DNA from: Formicarius rufipectus
Lineage: Eukaryota; Chordata; Aves; Passeriformes; Formicariidae
Direction: 5' to 3'
Assembly (NCBI GenBank): GCA_013399695.1
Contig: VXAU01002428.1
Coordinates: forward strand, 2,257,405-2,321,404
Length of the DNA stretch: 64,000 nucleotides
Positions 12,001 to 25,000 of this stretch are shown here, piece after piece; within the stretch, counting starts at the first letter, position 1, and the number at the start of each line of letters is the position of its first letter. Below the pieces are notes generated by a model, which was not told the origin of the DNA, searched no databases, and was given only the letters and a program-made list of their open reading frames with translations. Both the position numbers and the translations under genes were made by a program.

Positions 12001-15000
12001 CAACTGTCCTAGTCCACTTTGAGACTCTTTTATGTATGATGTAGTATTTTAGCATAATAATAAGATGGTCAATTTCTTTAGGTGTTTTTTTAGAACTCCT
12101 TTTTTTCTCACTACCCATGTTTGCGGAGATGATACAAGAAGGATGCTAGCACAAACTGTTTCAGCATTTACCCTTCCCAGCAGTGCTTGATAATAGCATC
12201 CTGTTGATCTTCGTCCTCTGTATTAGGCTCTGTGAAAATCTGTTAGGAAACAGCTGTAGTGCTGGGGGACAGATGAAGCTATAGGATGCTAATGTATCTT
12301 TGTTTCAACCAGAGATTTTATGAAAATATTAAAGGGTTATTTCTTATCTCTGATTAAATCTAAGGTTTCATTCCCCAATGCCATCAAGCTAACACCTTTC
12401 TTTAGTATAACACATACATGCCTTTGCAAATATTTTAAAAACAGTCATCCATCCTGTGTTGTAACAGAAAACTAACCATCAAGAAGTAGACTTCCTTGCT
12501 TACTCTCCAGGGGTGGAATTCAATTGTGCAGAGGAACAAAACAAAGTTTATGTACCATCAAAGTCCCTCATAGTCTTATTTGTGCTGACTCTTTGCACGG
12601 GGGTAAACTCTACTACAAAAAAACAATTTCTGTGTGATGTCCAAGTGCCACAATCAATTAAATTTTGTCTCTAGGACCCCTGTCAGTATTGTGTGTGCAA
12701 GATGGAAGAGATGCCAAGAGAAGTTTTATGCCCAGTGGGCCTGGCTCATGCCCAGCTGAAGTCAGTGGAACTTTTGCCATTCCTTCCAAAATCAACAGAA
12801 TGGCTCCTCCACTCATTCCCTATTTCTCAAGCTAAGCCACAGTTTTCTGGTATTTTCAGGCACTTGCACTCTTCAGCTGGGAATCCCCATAAGGTTGGGT
12901 TTCATAACAAAAGGCAGCCCTCATTCTTTTAAATTCGAGTAGACAGAGGAGAGCAAGGTGAGTCATTTTTTTCCCCTTGCTAATCTTGATATGATGCTGC
13001 AGGTTTGCCAAAGATTACTTGAGGTTTCCATGGATAAGGTGTGAGTGAAGACTGCAGCAATTTGAAGCAAACTGGGATGTTGTTTCTGTCGGTTTTCTTA
13101 ATTCACTGGAAAGGACAAAATGCACATGCAGCACTATCCCAGTGCTTCTCCCTCAGCTGCTTGCATTTTAGCAGTGAGTGTTACCTCCTTAAAAATGCTT
13201 GGTGTTATCCTCAGTAAATGAACTCTCTTAGTCTGAAGCAATCTGTTGTTCCAGAAAGGTTCCCATCTCCTTACAGAGAGCCTACAGTCCCTTGCAGACC
13301 TGACACAGAGCCTTTGTAGTAAACAGAAAGTCTCAGTGACCTCAAGGGTTTAGATAGGGAGCCCTGTGGACTGCACAAAACAGGTAACACCATCAAAAGC
13401 ACCTAATAACTACTGACAGTCAGTAGGTCTTAGTCTCCAAATCACTTGGGTGATTTTGAAAATATTTATCTCAAGGCTTGCTATACATTTTCAGCAATGC
13501 AGAGCACATAAATGGTACTCAATGAATAATATAAAAGGTCTTCTAAGTACAAAAATATCTCTCTTCAAGAAAATTATGATTTTATGCTTTGCTATTTCTT
13601 TTTTGTCAATATCTTTGTAAGCATCCCTTTGACTATAGTATTTGCTTAAAGTACAAATATGTACTATGTGTCAAAATAAAATATTTATTGAATACATTTA
13701 CTTTGTGTCTGTTGAGCTATGAGTGGATTTTGAAGTGCTTCTTTGCTACACCTGGTTGAAGCCATTTTACATTCTCTTTTGGTTAGAGACAATGAAAACT
13801 TGAAGCCTCACATTTTTGCAAAAAGAAATGGTTGAAGAGAATTTGAATTGAAATTTACCACAAACATTCACTTTTGTTGCCACTCCAGGACCAACCACAG
13901 GATCACTTAAAAACAAAGGTTTTTAAGGGTAGGGATAATTTTGTCTGCCAAAGCCAGTCCTGATTTGTAGGTGGGCTGATATGAAATGGAACTACAGACT
14001 GCAACTTGTCCAAGGATTCTGGAAGGGAACTGTGGCTTTCTTGATGTCCCCAGAGGGGGCATAGCTCATGGGCTTGGTTTCGTTTCTTCCCTCTTTCTTG
14101 CAATAATCCAAGGAGGACAGTGTGAGCCAGTGGAGAACTGAGTCTCTCACGTCATCGCCTGCATCACCCAGATGCCCACAAAAATGGGCTGAAAGTATGT
14201 GCCCCTATGACCTCTGAGTAGAAAAGGGGATGTACCTTTCCCAACCTCCAGGAAGTCTGTATGGTGGCTAAAAAGTTGAAGCAATTTCTGGCACTGGCAG
14301 AAGGTAAAAAAAAACAGCTTTGCATCCTGGCAAGTGGTCCTTCCTGTCAGAGAAATTTACACCTAGACAGAGGAGCAAGGTGGTATTCAGTCACTGACAG
14401 CAACAGATACTCATACTGGGTTTGCCTAATGGAAAGGGATGTTACTGATGACATCTCATCACGAAGCAGGAGGGCACCTTCCCAGAGCCTCATTGTCCAT
14501 GTAAGCACCACTAAAGTGGAGGTAGGTGGGCGTTGGAAACTCAGACCTGGGCTTTGCGTGAGCCTCCCCTGGGAGACACCAGGCACTGTAGCTATTGCCA
14601 TCTTCTGTGGTTGTTTCATAAGGTGTCCTGCAGTCCTCTGTCTGGGTTTTATCCTGAGCATCTGTTAGAAGAGGCAGCTGTGAGGCATCTTAAGCTTCTT
14701 GCAAAAGGTGAAGGACAAACAAAGGCATTGTTATCCAGTTATATGCTTTAATTCAGATTAAGAATGTAGAACTTTGGGCACAGTTTCTCAAGAAGAATCT
14801 ATAAATGACTAACTGTGCCTGTGCACAGACTCATAACCAAAGGGTTTGTGAATGGGGAGATTAAGTTCTATTGTAGCTGTCTCTGTAATGTGACTGGGTC
14901 CTTTGAATATGTAAGCAATAGATTTTGAGGACTAGAACAAGTAAAATTAGGTGGGTATTCAATTTAGGCAGAATCTCCTTCTGCTCCTTCTGCAAGTGAT

Positions 15001-17100
15001 GAAGAGACATACAGGCTCCACATGGATCTGGACCCACTCCAGATTTCTTTTGGTGGTTGTTCAGCTCCCCTCACTGTCTACAGACAGAATCAGAGGAGAT
15101 TGTCTTTTGTCAGAGTTACATATGTGCCTGAAGGTATGTGGTGTCACAGTTCCATTTAGCTTTCCTGTATGAAGATTTAGAGGAACAGAGAACCTAAAAA
15201 AATGCTATTTTCCTGTCAACCAGATTTAAATTAAGCATAGAGGGATCCCTGCCTCAAATAATCTGGTTTGTGCAGTTCAAACACATTCTTCAACATGAAA
15301 AAAAAAAGACCCAATTCAACAACGATTTTATTTCTTCACCCCATTAAAATCATTGCAATGCAATTATGTTTAATCCAACACAGAAACCCAATTATTTTCA
15401 CTGATGCAGTGGGATATTGACTAGTAAATGGGAATAAAGGTCTATCTAACCAAAGAGAGCAAATTATGACCAGTCCTTCAAATGATAACTCCAATTTCTG
15501 AAAAAGCAAAGAAATATCAATCCTTTCTTTTATCTTTGTGTATATCATACAGCAAGAGGTCTTGACATTCTTTGAAAGCTACTCAAAAACTTCCACATGA
15601 GCTGTGCATAAAGAGCTGCAGCTGACATATGAAAAGTCCTTAAAAACAATTCTGCAACCGTGGCTAGATCCACTGGGATCAAATAAGGTAGTCTTTAATT
15701 ATATCCCACCTGAAAAGCTATGCATTTGCAGAATGTTTCCAGAGTTTGGCTATACCTTGAGAGCTGTTTGTGAAGACAACCCTTTCACATGTTTTAAATG
15801 GTATTTAGCCAAGTCACAGGGATGAGTTCACACATCTCTACCTGTATGATCAGAACCGAAGGTCCTGTATGACTGATTAAAAAAAAAAAAAAATAAAAAT
15901 TAACATACGTGCACACTTTGCAGGCAGAGACTTATTCCACATAAATACACCTCTGTGAAAAGGTAAGCATGTCCATAAGCTTTTGCAGGATGGGACTGAT
16001 TTTGTGAAAATGTGCTGAAAATCTGTGTAGCACCTCCTCAGTTCACTTCTATCAGAAAGCATGTTAGGAAGCCTGTCTGTATTGCTGTAGAATCACACTG
16101 TTAGCTTTATAAAAAATAGCATTTTCCTGCAAAAAAAATTCCTGGTTGTTTAAATGGATTTTTTTTTTCTTTGACAGAAAATGTATTGATCTGATCCTAG
16201 GGAAGTGACTGTAGTGCTCAATAGAACAGTTCCTGCCATATAATTTTTATGTTCATAAGGTTGTGTAATATTTCATACGAAAAGCCTCTGTCAACTTCCA
16301 CTGACTGTTGAATCTTAAAATGATTCATCCACACAAATACATTTTTCAGGAAAGCTTCTGAAGCAGGAGACATCATTGCAAAATACAATTTAATTAAACA
16401 TATGCTGATTATAAAAGTACGTACATATCTATATCTGTTTCTTTTCTCTTTTCTGATTTATTTTTATGACTCATATGGAAATAAAATGTTTAAAATAATG
16501 TAAAAAAGGAAAATCATGAGAAATAATACATTTTGAAGAATAAACTTGCAAAAGCATGTATTTCTGTACTGTAGCTTTTAATGTTTGCATATAACTATGA
16601 AATAAGAAAAGTTAATGTGTGAAATAGTTAAAATTGTCAACATTTCATAGTTCTGAACTAAACAAACTTTTTATTTCCAGTAATCTCAGTCTAAGTTTGT
16701 ATCTTCAGATTTCCATGTCAGTAAATCTGAATGTTTTTGCCAATCATATTTCCCAGGTACCAATAGAAAATCTGAGTTCTCTTCCTGCCTTGTACAATTT
16801 TTCTTGCTTTTCATGGGAAGAGCCATTCATAATAAACTAGGAGGGGAGAGACTGGTTCCACTGGCAGCAAATTAAGGTTTTCTAGTTAGTTCCTTGAAGT
16901 TAGGGATTTTGGTCTCAAGATATAATTACAGGTAAGGATGAACATGTTCAGGTTGGTGTTTAGCCATTGGCTTCAGAAGGTACACATTTCATCCTCAAAT
17001 GTTTTATTTCAGTCGTATTTTAAAATATCTCTGTGACTAGGTGTATACAAACATGCACACACAGAGGTTCTTCTCAGTCAGTTGTGGTATTCTTTAGCTG
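9011..17100. other. Long non-coding stretch
   Basis: No gene-like frame or RNA gene is apparent. Small AT-rich and (CAAA/TAAA)-type runs occur at about 9830-9900. The longest frame, 109 codons from 11077, has no splice-site support, and I see no family resemblance in it. The segment may be intergenic or intronic, and nothing in it decides between these. Confidence 0.5.
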
Positions 17101-17102
17101 TG

Positions 17103-17312
17103 ATTTTTTTTTCATTTGTTTGTTTGTTTTTTGGTTTTGTTGTTGTTTTGGTTTGAGTTTTGTTTTGGTTTGGTTTTTTTCTTGGTATTTGTTTGTTTTT
17201 TTTCTTGGGGTTTTGTTTTGTTTGTTTGTTTGTTTTGTTTTCTTTCCCTTTTTTTGTTTGGTTGGGTTTTTTTGTGTGTATGTGTGTTTTTTGGTGGTTT
17301 TTTTTTCTCTTA
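17103..17312 (+). repeat. T/G-rich low-complexity tract, (TTTG)n type
   Basis: About 210 bases composed almost only of T and G, with TTTG, TTGG and TTGT units and T runs. Read on minus it is a (CAAA)-type simple repeat. Overlapping frames rich in Phe, Val, Cys and Leu on plus, and in Lys, Thr and Gln on minus, are products of the base composition. Confidence 0.9.
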
Positions 17313-17707
17313 CACAGGAGAAAAACACATTTTCATAAAGAGAAAGTGTTTTCCCAGCTGGTCTCTGCCTGTGTTGTCAGGACCACTGCCTCACTCATGT
17401 GATGTTTTTCCATAAAGCTTTGATAGGTACTAAACATAGAAACTTTGTTTCTTAGTCCCACACCAGTCAGTATTTTACAAACTTATGGCCAAATTTACTG
17501 GGGAGTGTTACAAAGGTAATTGTGTTGCATAAATTTTTCAAGAAGAGATATATTACTATTTTAAAACCTTTAAAATAAGCTTACAATTTTGTGACCTGTT
17601 CACAGGTAGCATTCAACTTGAAAACTGAGCAAACTGGAGGTGAGTGCAATTCAAATGTGCCAACCCAAGTGAGACCAATTTGGAAAATTTTATCCAGAAA
17701 AAATCAA

Positions 17708-17751
17708 GATCATAGAATAACCTGGATTGGAAGGGACCTCAAAACTGTAGG
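17708..17751 (-). repeat. CR1 LINE 3' end fragment
   Basis: The words CATAGAATAACCTGGATTGG and AAGGGACCTCAAAACTG are the inverted form of the avian CR1 3' end, where a conserved 'ggttggaagggacct' block sits next to the terminal octamers. The copy is a short truncated remnant on the minus strand, followed by a T run at about 17753-17769. It is good evidence for a bird. Confidence 0.85.
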
Positions 17752-17769
17752 GTTTTTGTTTTTTTTTTT

Positions 17770-20199
17770 AATATCTGCTCTTATGAAACTAAAGAAGGCC
17801 CAGCACAAGTATTGTACATCACTAAATTATCTTGACATAATTACCCTGTATTTAAAGTGCTGTAAAGGCCTTGGAATCATCCGACTGATTTCACTTTTAC
17901 TGACACTGGGAAACTGAGATATGGATCTTCAAAACAGAACACCATAAATCTCTACAAACTCTGAAGACCTGAGAATCCTAGCAGACATTTTCCATGAAAT
18001 GGCTGTGGATAGAGGCAAGAAAAACATCCTGCAGGTGTTGGTACACAAACATATGATGATGCTGCAATAGCCGGATGAAACCAAACCCACCACAACATTG
18101 ATATGAATTCTAATCAATAATAAGATGGAACAGAGAAATATATCCCAATACTGACTGAGTCCTTCACTGTATAATTTTCATTGCCATTTAGAGTCCACGA
18201 CAAAAAGTCTTAGTTAACAGATGCAAAATCCTTTCAAGAGTGATGCTACAAATTAGAGACCCCAGAAGCACATTCGTAAATAAAATCTACTCCTCCCCTA
18301 AATGCACGTTTTGAGGTTTCTTCCTAGTTTAAGGGCTGTTTCCCCCATTCTCATTCCAACTGGTGCCAAGGAAAAGTGCTGTGCTGCCCAAGAGGAGGCC
18401 TGTAGATTTTTGCTGAGTCTAGTTGTTCCAAGCAGCAGTCTTTGGACATCTCCTGGTCCTGTTAAGTAGTTGTATGTTGTTTACATAGACCTCTTAGGCC
18501 ATTGATTCTCTTTGACTATTTTCTTTCAGTTGCTAAATCAGTTAAAAGAAGAAATGATATAACACTGTCCTAAGATGACTATTTGAAATGAGCAATTGCT
18601 GCTGTAGTTGCCATAGGGATACTGAATGAATGCAGATGAGGTAGGAGATATCAAGAAGGCTCTGTGAACATGAGTTTCTCTTCAGCAGCCCAGTGTGACC
18701 AAAAGATGGGATATTTCTGCACTTCCATAGTGCTGGGCAGCAGATGCTGCATGGCCTATGCTGAAATGGCCATCTGGATGTCTGCATGCTGCACCTTCCA
18801 TTGAAGCTGGACCCCGGCCTCTTAGATGATTTTGGCAACATCACCACAAGTTCCCTAGGAACAATACTTAGAAACAGCTACTTGCTGCAAAGACTAAAAT
18901 ACCACCAATACTGGATTCATAATAAATCCATAAAGAAAAACTGCAAGCTGCATACAGATGAGACCATGTGATGTATTTGGGAACCAATAGAGTCTGATTA
19001 AAACAAACTGATGTTTGGAGAGGAATAGCTCCTCCACAGAGGAAGGGGCTATCACATAGATGGTGTTCAACACTATAATCTTTCCACAGAAAAGGTGAGA
19101 TGCCTCCCAAGAACTTTGGTTCTAGTATTATTTATCTTATTTATGACATGTGGTGAAAGTGGTCAACTGCATAGAGTATGGTGATCATTTTTGGTTTAGT
19201 TGTGTATTGGCTCCTATTCCAAACAGTACTAAATCAAGGCTGTAGTCATTATGAATATAACCTATATATGCAATGACATAATGATGCCTAATCCTCAGAA
19301 AACACTGACAAACTGACATGATAACTTGGTGACACACACCAACACTCACAAAATCTACCTTTGGAGCATAATTTGCTTCCGACCTACTCATGGAAAGAGA
19401 TGGTTCTTATAGCCTAAGGGTCCTCAGATTTATTCTTTCCATGGGAAGTTATAGACAAAGACCAATGACATTTATGACAAGAATCAACTCTGCCCTCAGG
19501 TGCTTTTTCACAGCTGTACATGAAGACTGAGTGTGGCACTAAATTATTTGGTTAAAAATACACAAATAAGTACAGTTTCACACTGTACATTTTTTTAATA
19601 CAGACACAGCTCTTAATTCTTAAAGCAGGTTAAAGCCTTGACTATTGTAAATGTCTTCAGAGAAATTATAGTGATTTGCTTCAGGGCACTTAGACTATCA
19701 GCTGAGACTTTCAGCTCCCAAATGCAAATTTGTGCTGGAAAAAAAAACATGCTGGCCAGGGGTAGACTGCAAATCTGATCTTTCAAGGTGGCATTATCCC
19801 AAGCACTGTGCATTGGATCCATTAACTGTGTGAGAAACTCTCGAAAAGATTAACTGTAGATAGTATACCCGAGTTTGAGCCAGTATACTTAATTTGCAAG
19901 AGTGAAAGGGTATGAATTGGATTTTACAGGAAGAGATGTAAATATTCCCCAACTAGATGGAAGGCATTAGCAGCCATGGAGCAATCAAAACACACGTGGT
20001 TCACTGGTAAATAAATACACGAAATCTAACTTGTCTTGCTCAGTAGTGGATTAGACGACAGTAGCTTCTCTATTCCCACTGATCAAAATACTGTCTGCCT
20101 TTCCTATTTACAGCACCTCTAATCTTAAAGCTCTTCAACTTCTTCTAAAATGTCCTCCCCATCCTCATTTTTATGGTTATTATAGTATTATTAACACTA
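17770..20199. other. Non-coding stretch, nothing firm
   Basis: No gene is visible. A weak similarity to an L3/MIR-type block (TTACTGACACTGGGAAACTG near 17898-17917) may be another old repeat trace. Confidence 0.45.
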
Positions 20200-20430
20200 T
20201 GCATTAGTACCTTTCAAAGTTGTGTGATGGAGGTTAATTAATCCCTTTTAAACCACTCAAGACTTAATTGAAATAAACATTATCATATCCATCTTCTAGC
20301 TGAAGGAGATGAATCACAGAAAAGTTAAGTTGCTTCTAAAGTCATAAAACAAGTCAGTAGGCAAATCAGGGGGAGAGGTAAGCAGCCTTGGACTTCTAGA
20401 CTCCCACTGTAATGATTGCATTAGCCTGAC
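20200..20430 (+). repeat. Ancient L3/CR1-like LINE 3' tail
   Basis: The order of blocks ATCATATCCATCTTCTAGCT, GAATCACAGAAAAGTTAAGT, TGCTTCTAAAGTCATAAAAC, AAGTCAGTAGGCAAATCAGG and CTTGGACTTCTAGACTCCC corresponds to the conserved tail of old amniote L3-type LINEs (a 'gaggcacagagaggttaagtg' region, then a 'tgacttgcccaaggtcacac' region). This is the clearest of the three old copies in the window, though still strongly diverged. The left limit is approximate. Confidence 0.6.
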
Positions 20431-21630
20431 TTCCTAGAACCAGTATGTCTGAATGAGATAATTTTATTCAAAAGAGTTCTCAATTATATTCACATTTAGG
20501 CTTGATTCCAGTATTACTGTAGCCAGTGGGAAAACAGCATCAGAAGATTTTGGTGCTAATGTACACTTTTCAGTGAAAGGAAAGACAACTGTGAGATAGT
20601 GCGGGTGAAATCATTTTCCTAATGGGGTAGTTTTTTTAATGGTAGCAGGTATCAGTATTATAAACTTGCAAGAAAGACCAGGTGCTGTGTTCAGGTATGA
20701 TCTCACCTTCCTTGCAAACGAGCCTTTAATATGTCTCTAATTTCAGTGGTCAGGCACACCTCCCTCCACCTACTCTCCTGGATTATTCAGCTTTACCGTG
20801 TCCACAGATGGTGATAACGATAGGTAAGATTGGATGCAAGAACAGTCACTTGACCAGCCCTTACTGTTGCTGTGGACCCTTTCCTGCTTTCCAGTGCTTG
20901 ATGACAGAGTGTCGGGAAGACAGGAGGGTGGAGAAGCATGGAGAAGGGCTTCTGTTACACACGGATGGTGGTGCAACTCATGCCTTGGGTCTGACTTTGG
21001 GGAGAACATCCCTGAGATCTGGTAGTTGTTGCAGGTAGCTCCAACTAGTGGGAAGCAGGGTATGCTACAGGTTCTTTGGGGACAGTGGCCTCTACAGGAT
21101 TTATGCAGACTACCTAGCCCCAAACCAACCCTTGGGGCTCCACAGTATCCCAAAATAACATGGACAACAACTTTCTGAGAGGTGCTGAACATACCCTCCA
21201 CCACCGTGAGGAGCAAAACCATCCCAGGGCAGGTCTACCAGGCCTTCCTCCTGCTCCCTCCCTGAGGCAATAGGATAACAATCTGTATACCACTCTGATA
21301 TGTCAGCACTAAACACCCAGCTTGTACATGACACGCTTTATCTCCCATTCTGTACACAGCCTATTGACACATGACAGTGGCAGCAGGACCTCAGCGATTT
21401 TCCTGATTTCTCCTGTTTATTCCTGATTTCCACTGGCACAAGAGAAATGGATCATTGCTAGGCAGCTTTTTACAGAGTAACTGGGCCGGCAGGAGAAGGA
21501 GAATGAGCTCACATTTAATTTCTGCTTGAAAAGTATCGATGATGAAAAGGCCTTGTGCTACACTTCTGTGATGGCAGACCTTTCACCCTGCTGGGAGTAG
21601 TTTGACCAGATAACTGAATAGCCTTTACTA
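20431..21630. other. Non-coding stretch; slightly GC-richer part 20760-21340
   Basis: The 20760-21340 part is less AT-rich and holds a 150-codon frame on minus and several overlapping shorter ones. I see no family resemblance or splice framework in them. It could be an unrecognised repeat. Confidence 0.4.
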
Positions 21631-21639
21631 TTAAGAGCA

Positions 21640-22090
21640 GATTTAAACTATCTTAATCAATGCAATCATACACACAAAAATTCAAGTGTAGCTGTAATCT
21701 TCATTAACATATGACACCATGCTCAATTTCATATGCAATTACCTGGATAGACTTTCTAATTATGCCTCATAATTACTCATGCATTTTACGAATGAAGTTG
21801 CATCTCTGCAGCTCAAGATGATGTAGCTCTTTCATGTCGACCAAAGTCCTCTGGCACATTGTCCACCATACACATTCTGTCTTTTCCAAAAGCAAGGTCT
21901 AGAAGTTGAAATAAGTCACGCAAGACTGCAAGAAAAAAGTTAAATTTAGTGTTTTACGCGGTGAATTTTGTTTTAGGACATTAGGATTAAATGATGGAAT
22001 TTACTGACAGAAGCTTGTTTAGAACATGTAAACTATTACAAATATAACCTGTTATTGCTGTTATCTATTAAACCTCTTAATATACTATAG
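21640..22090. promoter_or_regulatory. Candidate conserved non-coding element (homeodomain-site rich)
   Basis: A run of homeodomain and octamer-like words lies close together: ATATGCAATTA near 21731, two TAATTA-type cores within 21757-21776, CATGCAT near 21779 and TTACGAATG near 21787. A rare CG pair (TTTACGCGG) follows at about 21953-21962. The simple repeats common nearby are absent. This texture is typical of developmental enhancers, but no alignment was possible, so the call is an impression from motif density. Confidence 0.25.
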
Positions 22091-25000
22091 GCTCTCTCTG
22101 AGGGCATAAAGAGATGAACAAATAGGAAATTCCCAGGCAGCAAATAATGACATGCCATATTCTCCACTGTATCTAAATCTACTCAGTGCAGCAAATAGCA
22201 GGAATTACGCTGGTGTTGGTTATAATTCCCAAATACACTGTAATAATCTGTTTCAGTTCCCACATAGGTTTACAATATAGACCTTATCACAGTTTACACT
22301 ACGGAAAAGCAAGACTACCTCTAGAAGCCAGCTGTGTCAACTCTGGCTGCTGGACTGCTGCCCAAATTGTATAGGCAGTGCACAGATATCACCCGTAAAG
22401 ACAAAGGCTCTGATACCCCATTGCCCTGTGTCTTACTTTGCCCTTTAATTGTATTTGCTCTAACAAAAGTGGGCATAAAATGCCATGGGTCTGGTTGCAT
22501 TGGTTTGCAGTCCCATGCAGGGAGTGGGAGGAGAGTCTTACAGCTGACTGATGCTGGATTAATTTTTCATTAAAAAAAAAACACCTTAAAGAAAAGGATA
22601 TTAAAAATATATTTCATATGACCTCACTTGCAACATTTTATTCTGGGTTAGAGAGTTTCTTTAAATCACTTTATTGGTTCTTCAACAAAATGAAAGCAGC
22701 TTTAAAACAAAAGCAGCTTGGAGAAAATAATTCAGTTGGAATAAAACCTACCAAAAGGAAATGCAGTCATTCAGTAATGCAGTGAAACAAAGTCAAATTC
22801 ACACCACGTTTTCCTCATCCCAAAACAAAGGTATGTGCCAAAACAAATGTTGGTGATTAATATGCTCACCAGTAGTGCCAGGTCAGCTTTATTTTTAGTA
22901 AGTAGCATAGCCCTTGAATTCCTACAAAATGAAGCCTATTGAAGTAATATATAAGCTCAGCCCCAAACACGTGGGACTAAAGGTAAGGTAGATGGAGACG
23001 TGAGCCACCTACAGAGCTGTAACCCCACCCATGGCATGGCCTTTAGAAAATTGTGTGGTTCTAATGGGTTCGCTTTTCCTCGGAAGGGTGAACAGCCCAG
23101 AAGTTCCTTGTGTGAGTATCATCTAACGCTTGCAGGTAGCTACATCTTGTTCTCTGTCTGGGGCAAGGGTATTTGGACAAGGTGAAGAGGGAAACCGAAC
23201 AAAGGAAATTCTCAGAGATAGAAATTGTAGTACTTTGTCTATAAAGTTGATGTTAATCTAGAAATCTTAACATTTGGCTTTGTGTATGGGCCCCTTAAAT
23301 TAAAATTAAGTATGGAGAACCACCATGAAGTTTTTTCTTGGGTGCTAAATCAGAGCAGAGTCAGCTGAAACTAAAGCTTCCTTTATTCAAAGGACGTTGT
23401 GGGGTTTTACTCCCAGTGCTGGTCAGCACATTTTAAAACATATTTGTAATAAGTTTTAAGAAACCTAAAAATCTTAGGCAAACTATTTTTCCATTTTTCT
23501 GTGAACATCTATTTGCACATGAACTTCAGAATGCCAGAGCAATTTTGCTTTAATTTAAATTACAATTTACCTTTTTTTCTTTTCTTTTTTTTTTTTTTTT
23601 TTTAATTTGCCAAAGCTGAAATTTAAAATGGTGTTTTAAGTGTTTGCTTCTTAAACAGTTTTAAAAAAGACATCCAATGGCCTGTTGTTCTTGTAGAAAT
23701 AAGAGCATACAATATGGTACTGGATAAGGTTTCCTGTCACTAAATCTGTGCAAAGTGATAAGATCTATTTCTTACAGTAATTTAAATGTGTAGTCTCAAA
23801 GCCCTTGAGAAAAGGGGTTGTAACCATCAACACTGACAATCACCACTGATGGGGAACTTCAGGAGATAAAGGGATCTGGTGAAGGTCATCCAGCACACCA
23901 AGACCTGAGCTGCACCCTGCTCTCCTTGGATCTAAGCCAGCACTCAATCCCATGGGTCATGCTGCTGCCGTAGCAGATTAATATGTATTTTTTTTTTACT
24001 TCAGGTGGTTTGGTGCTAAGGGTACAGCATTGAGTCAGGGTGCATGCACATGTTTCCTCCCCGCCCTGCCCCATGCTGTCTTTTCCTCTCCTCACACATT
24101 TAATATGTCTGAGCTATTTTATTTTACAAGGATTTTCTGGAAGTAGTGATAGATAACGGGAAAGTACTCCAAAGGCTGTAATAAACAAAAGCCATAATTT
24201 GTGTTTAACTGATGTATTCATCACCTTGCTTTGCGTAAAAATCCTTGTGCCCAGCACTCTTCTATCACAGGTAAACAGGTCATACCATCTCCTTTATAAA
24301 TGTGTCACTTTACTGGATGGTTTTCCTTCTCTTGTCTTCCTCCTAGAAGTTTGCTCCAGAGCATCTCAGGTGCAGGAGGTAGAAACTCTGTTGTCAACTT
24401 ACTCGTAGCTGGTTTTGGACTATCCATCCATGCCTCGTTGCCCTTTAGGTGAAACACCCTCCTAAGTTTTATGTATCTCTGAGTGTACACCCTCCAAAAG
24501 CCTACATTTGCTATACTGAGCAAGAGAAGATATAAAACAAATTAATCTGATGAACACAGAGCAAAAGAACTTCCTTCTGCCTCCCTTCTCTCTTGCTAGA
24601 TACTACTTAGTTGGCTTAAGTAAGATATAAACTATGTACCACCTCTTGGCTCTGTCATGCTGTGCACAGACTGCTTAGACATCCATGGGAGATGGCAGAA
24701 GGGAGATCTTGCAGGAGTTTGGGATTACCATGATTGTCATCCTGCTCTCTGATTATGATTTATTCAGGCTGAATCAGTGTCCTTCCTCCACCACCCCAAC
24801 ACAAGTGTGGAGCCATCATCTCTCTCTCCCTCAGATTGCCTTCCACGTGTCCTCATAGTAGTTAAATGCCACAGCCTCCTTTATATGGTGCTTCTGAGTG
24901 TACTCTTCAGTTATTTCTCACTCCTTTTTTTCCTAAAAGAGCCTGTGGAGCTCTCTACTACAGTATTTGTTACAAATTTCATCTATCTCATATATAGTAT

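Noticed and set aside
14045..14058. CTCF-like word CCCAGAGGGGGCAT
   Set aside because: Four mismatches to the core, including important positions. Likewise ACACTAGAGGGAGG near 40063 and the word near 62985 were judged too weak.
17033..17415. Hydrophobic Phe/Val/Cys-rich frames resembling membrane proteins
   Set aside because: They come from the T/G-rich low-complexity tract; the same applies to 63360-63572.
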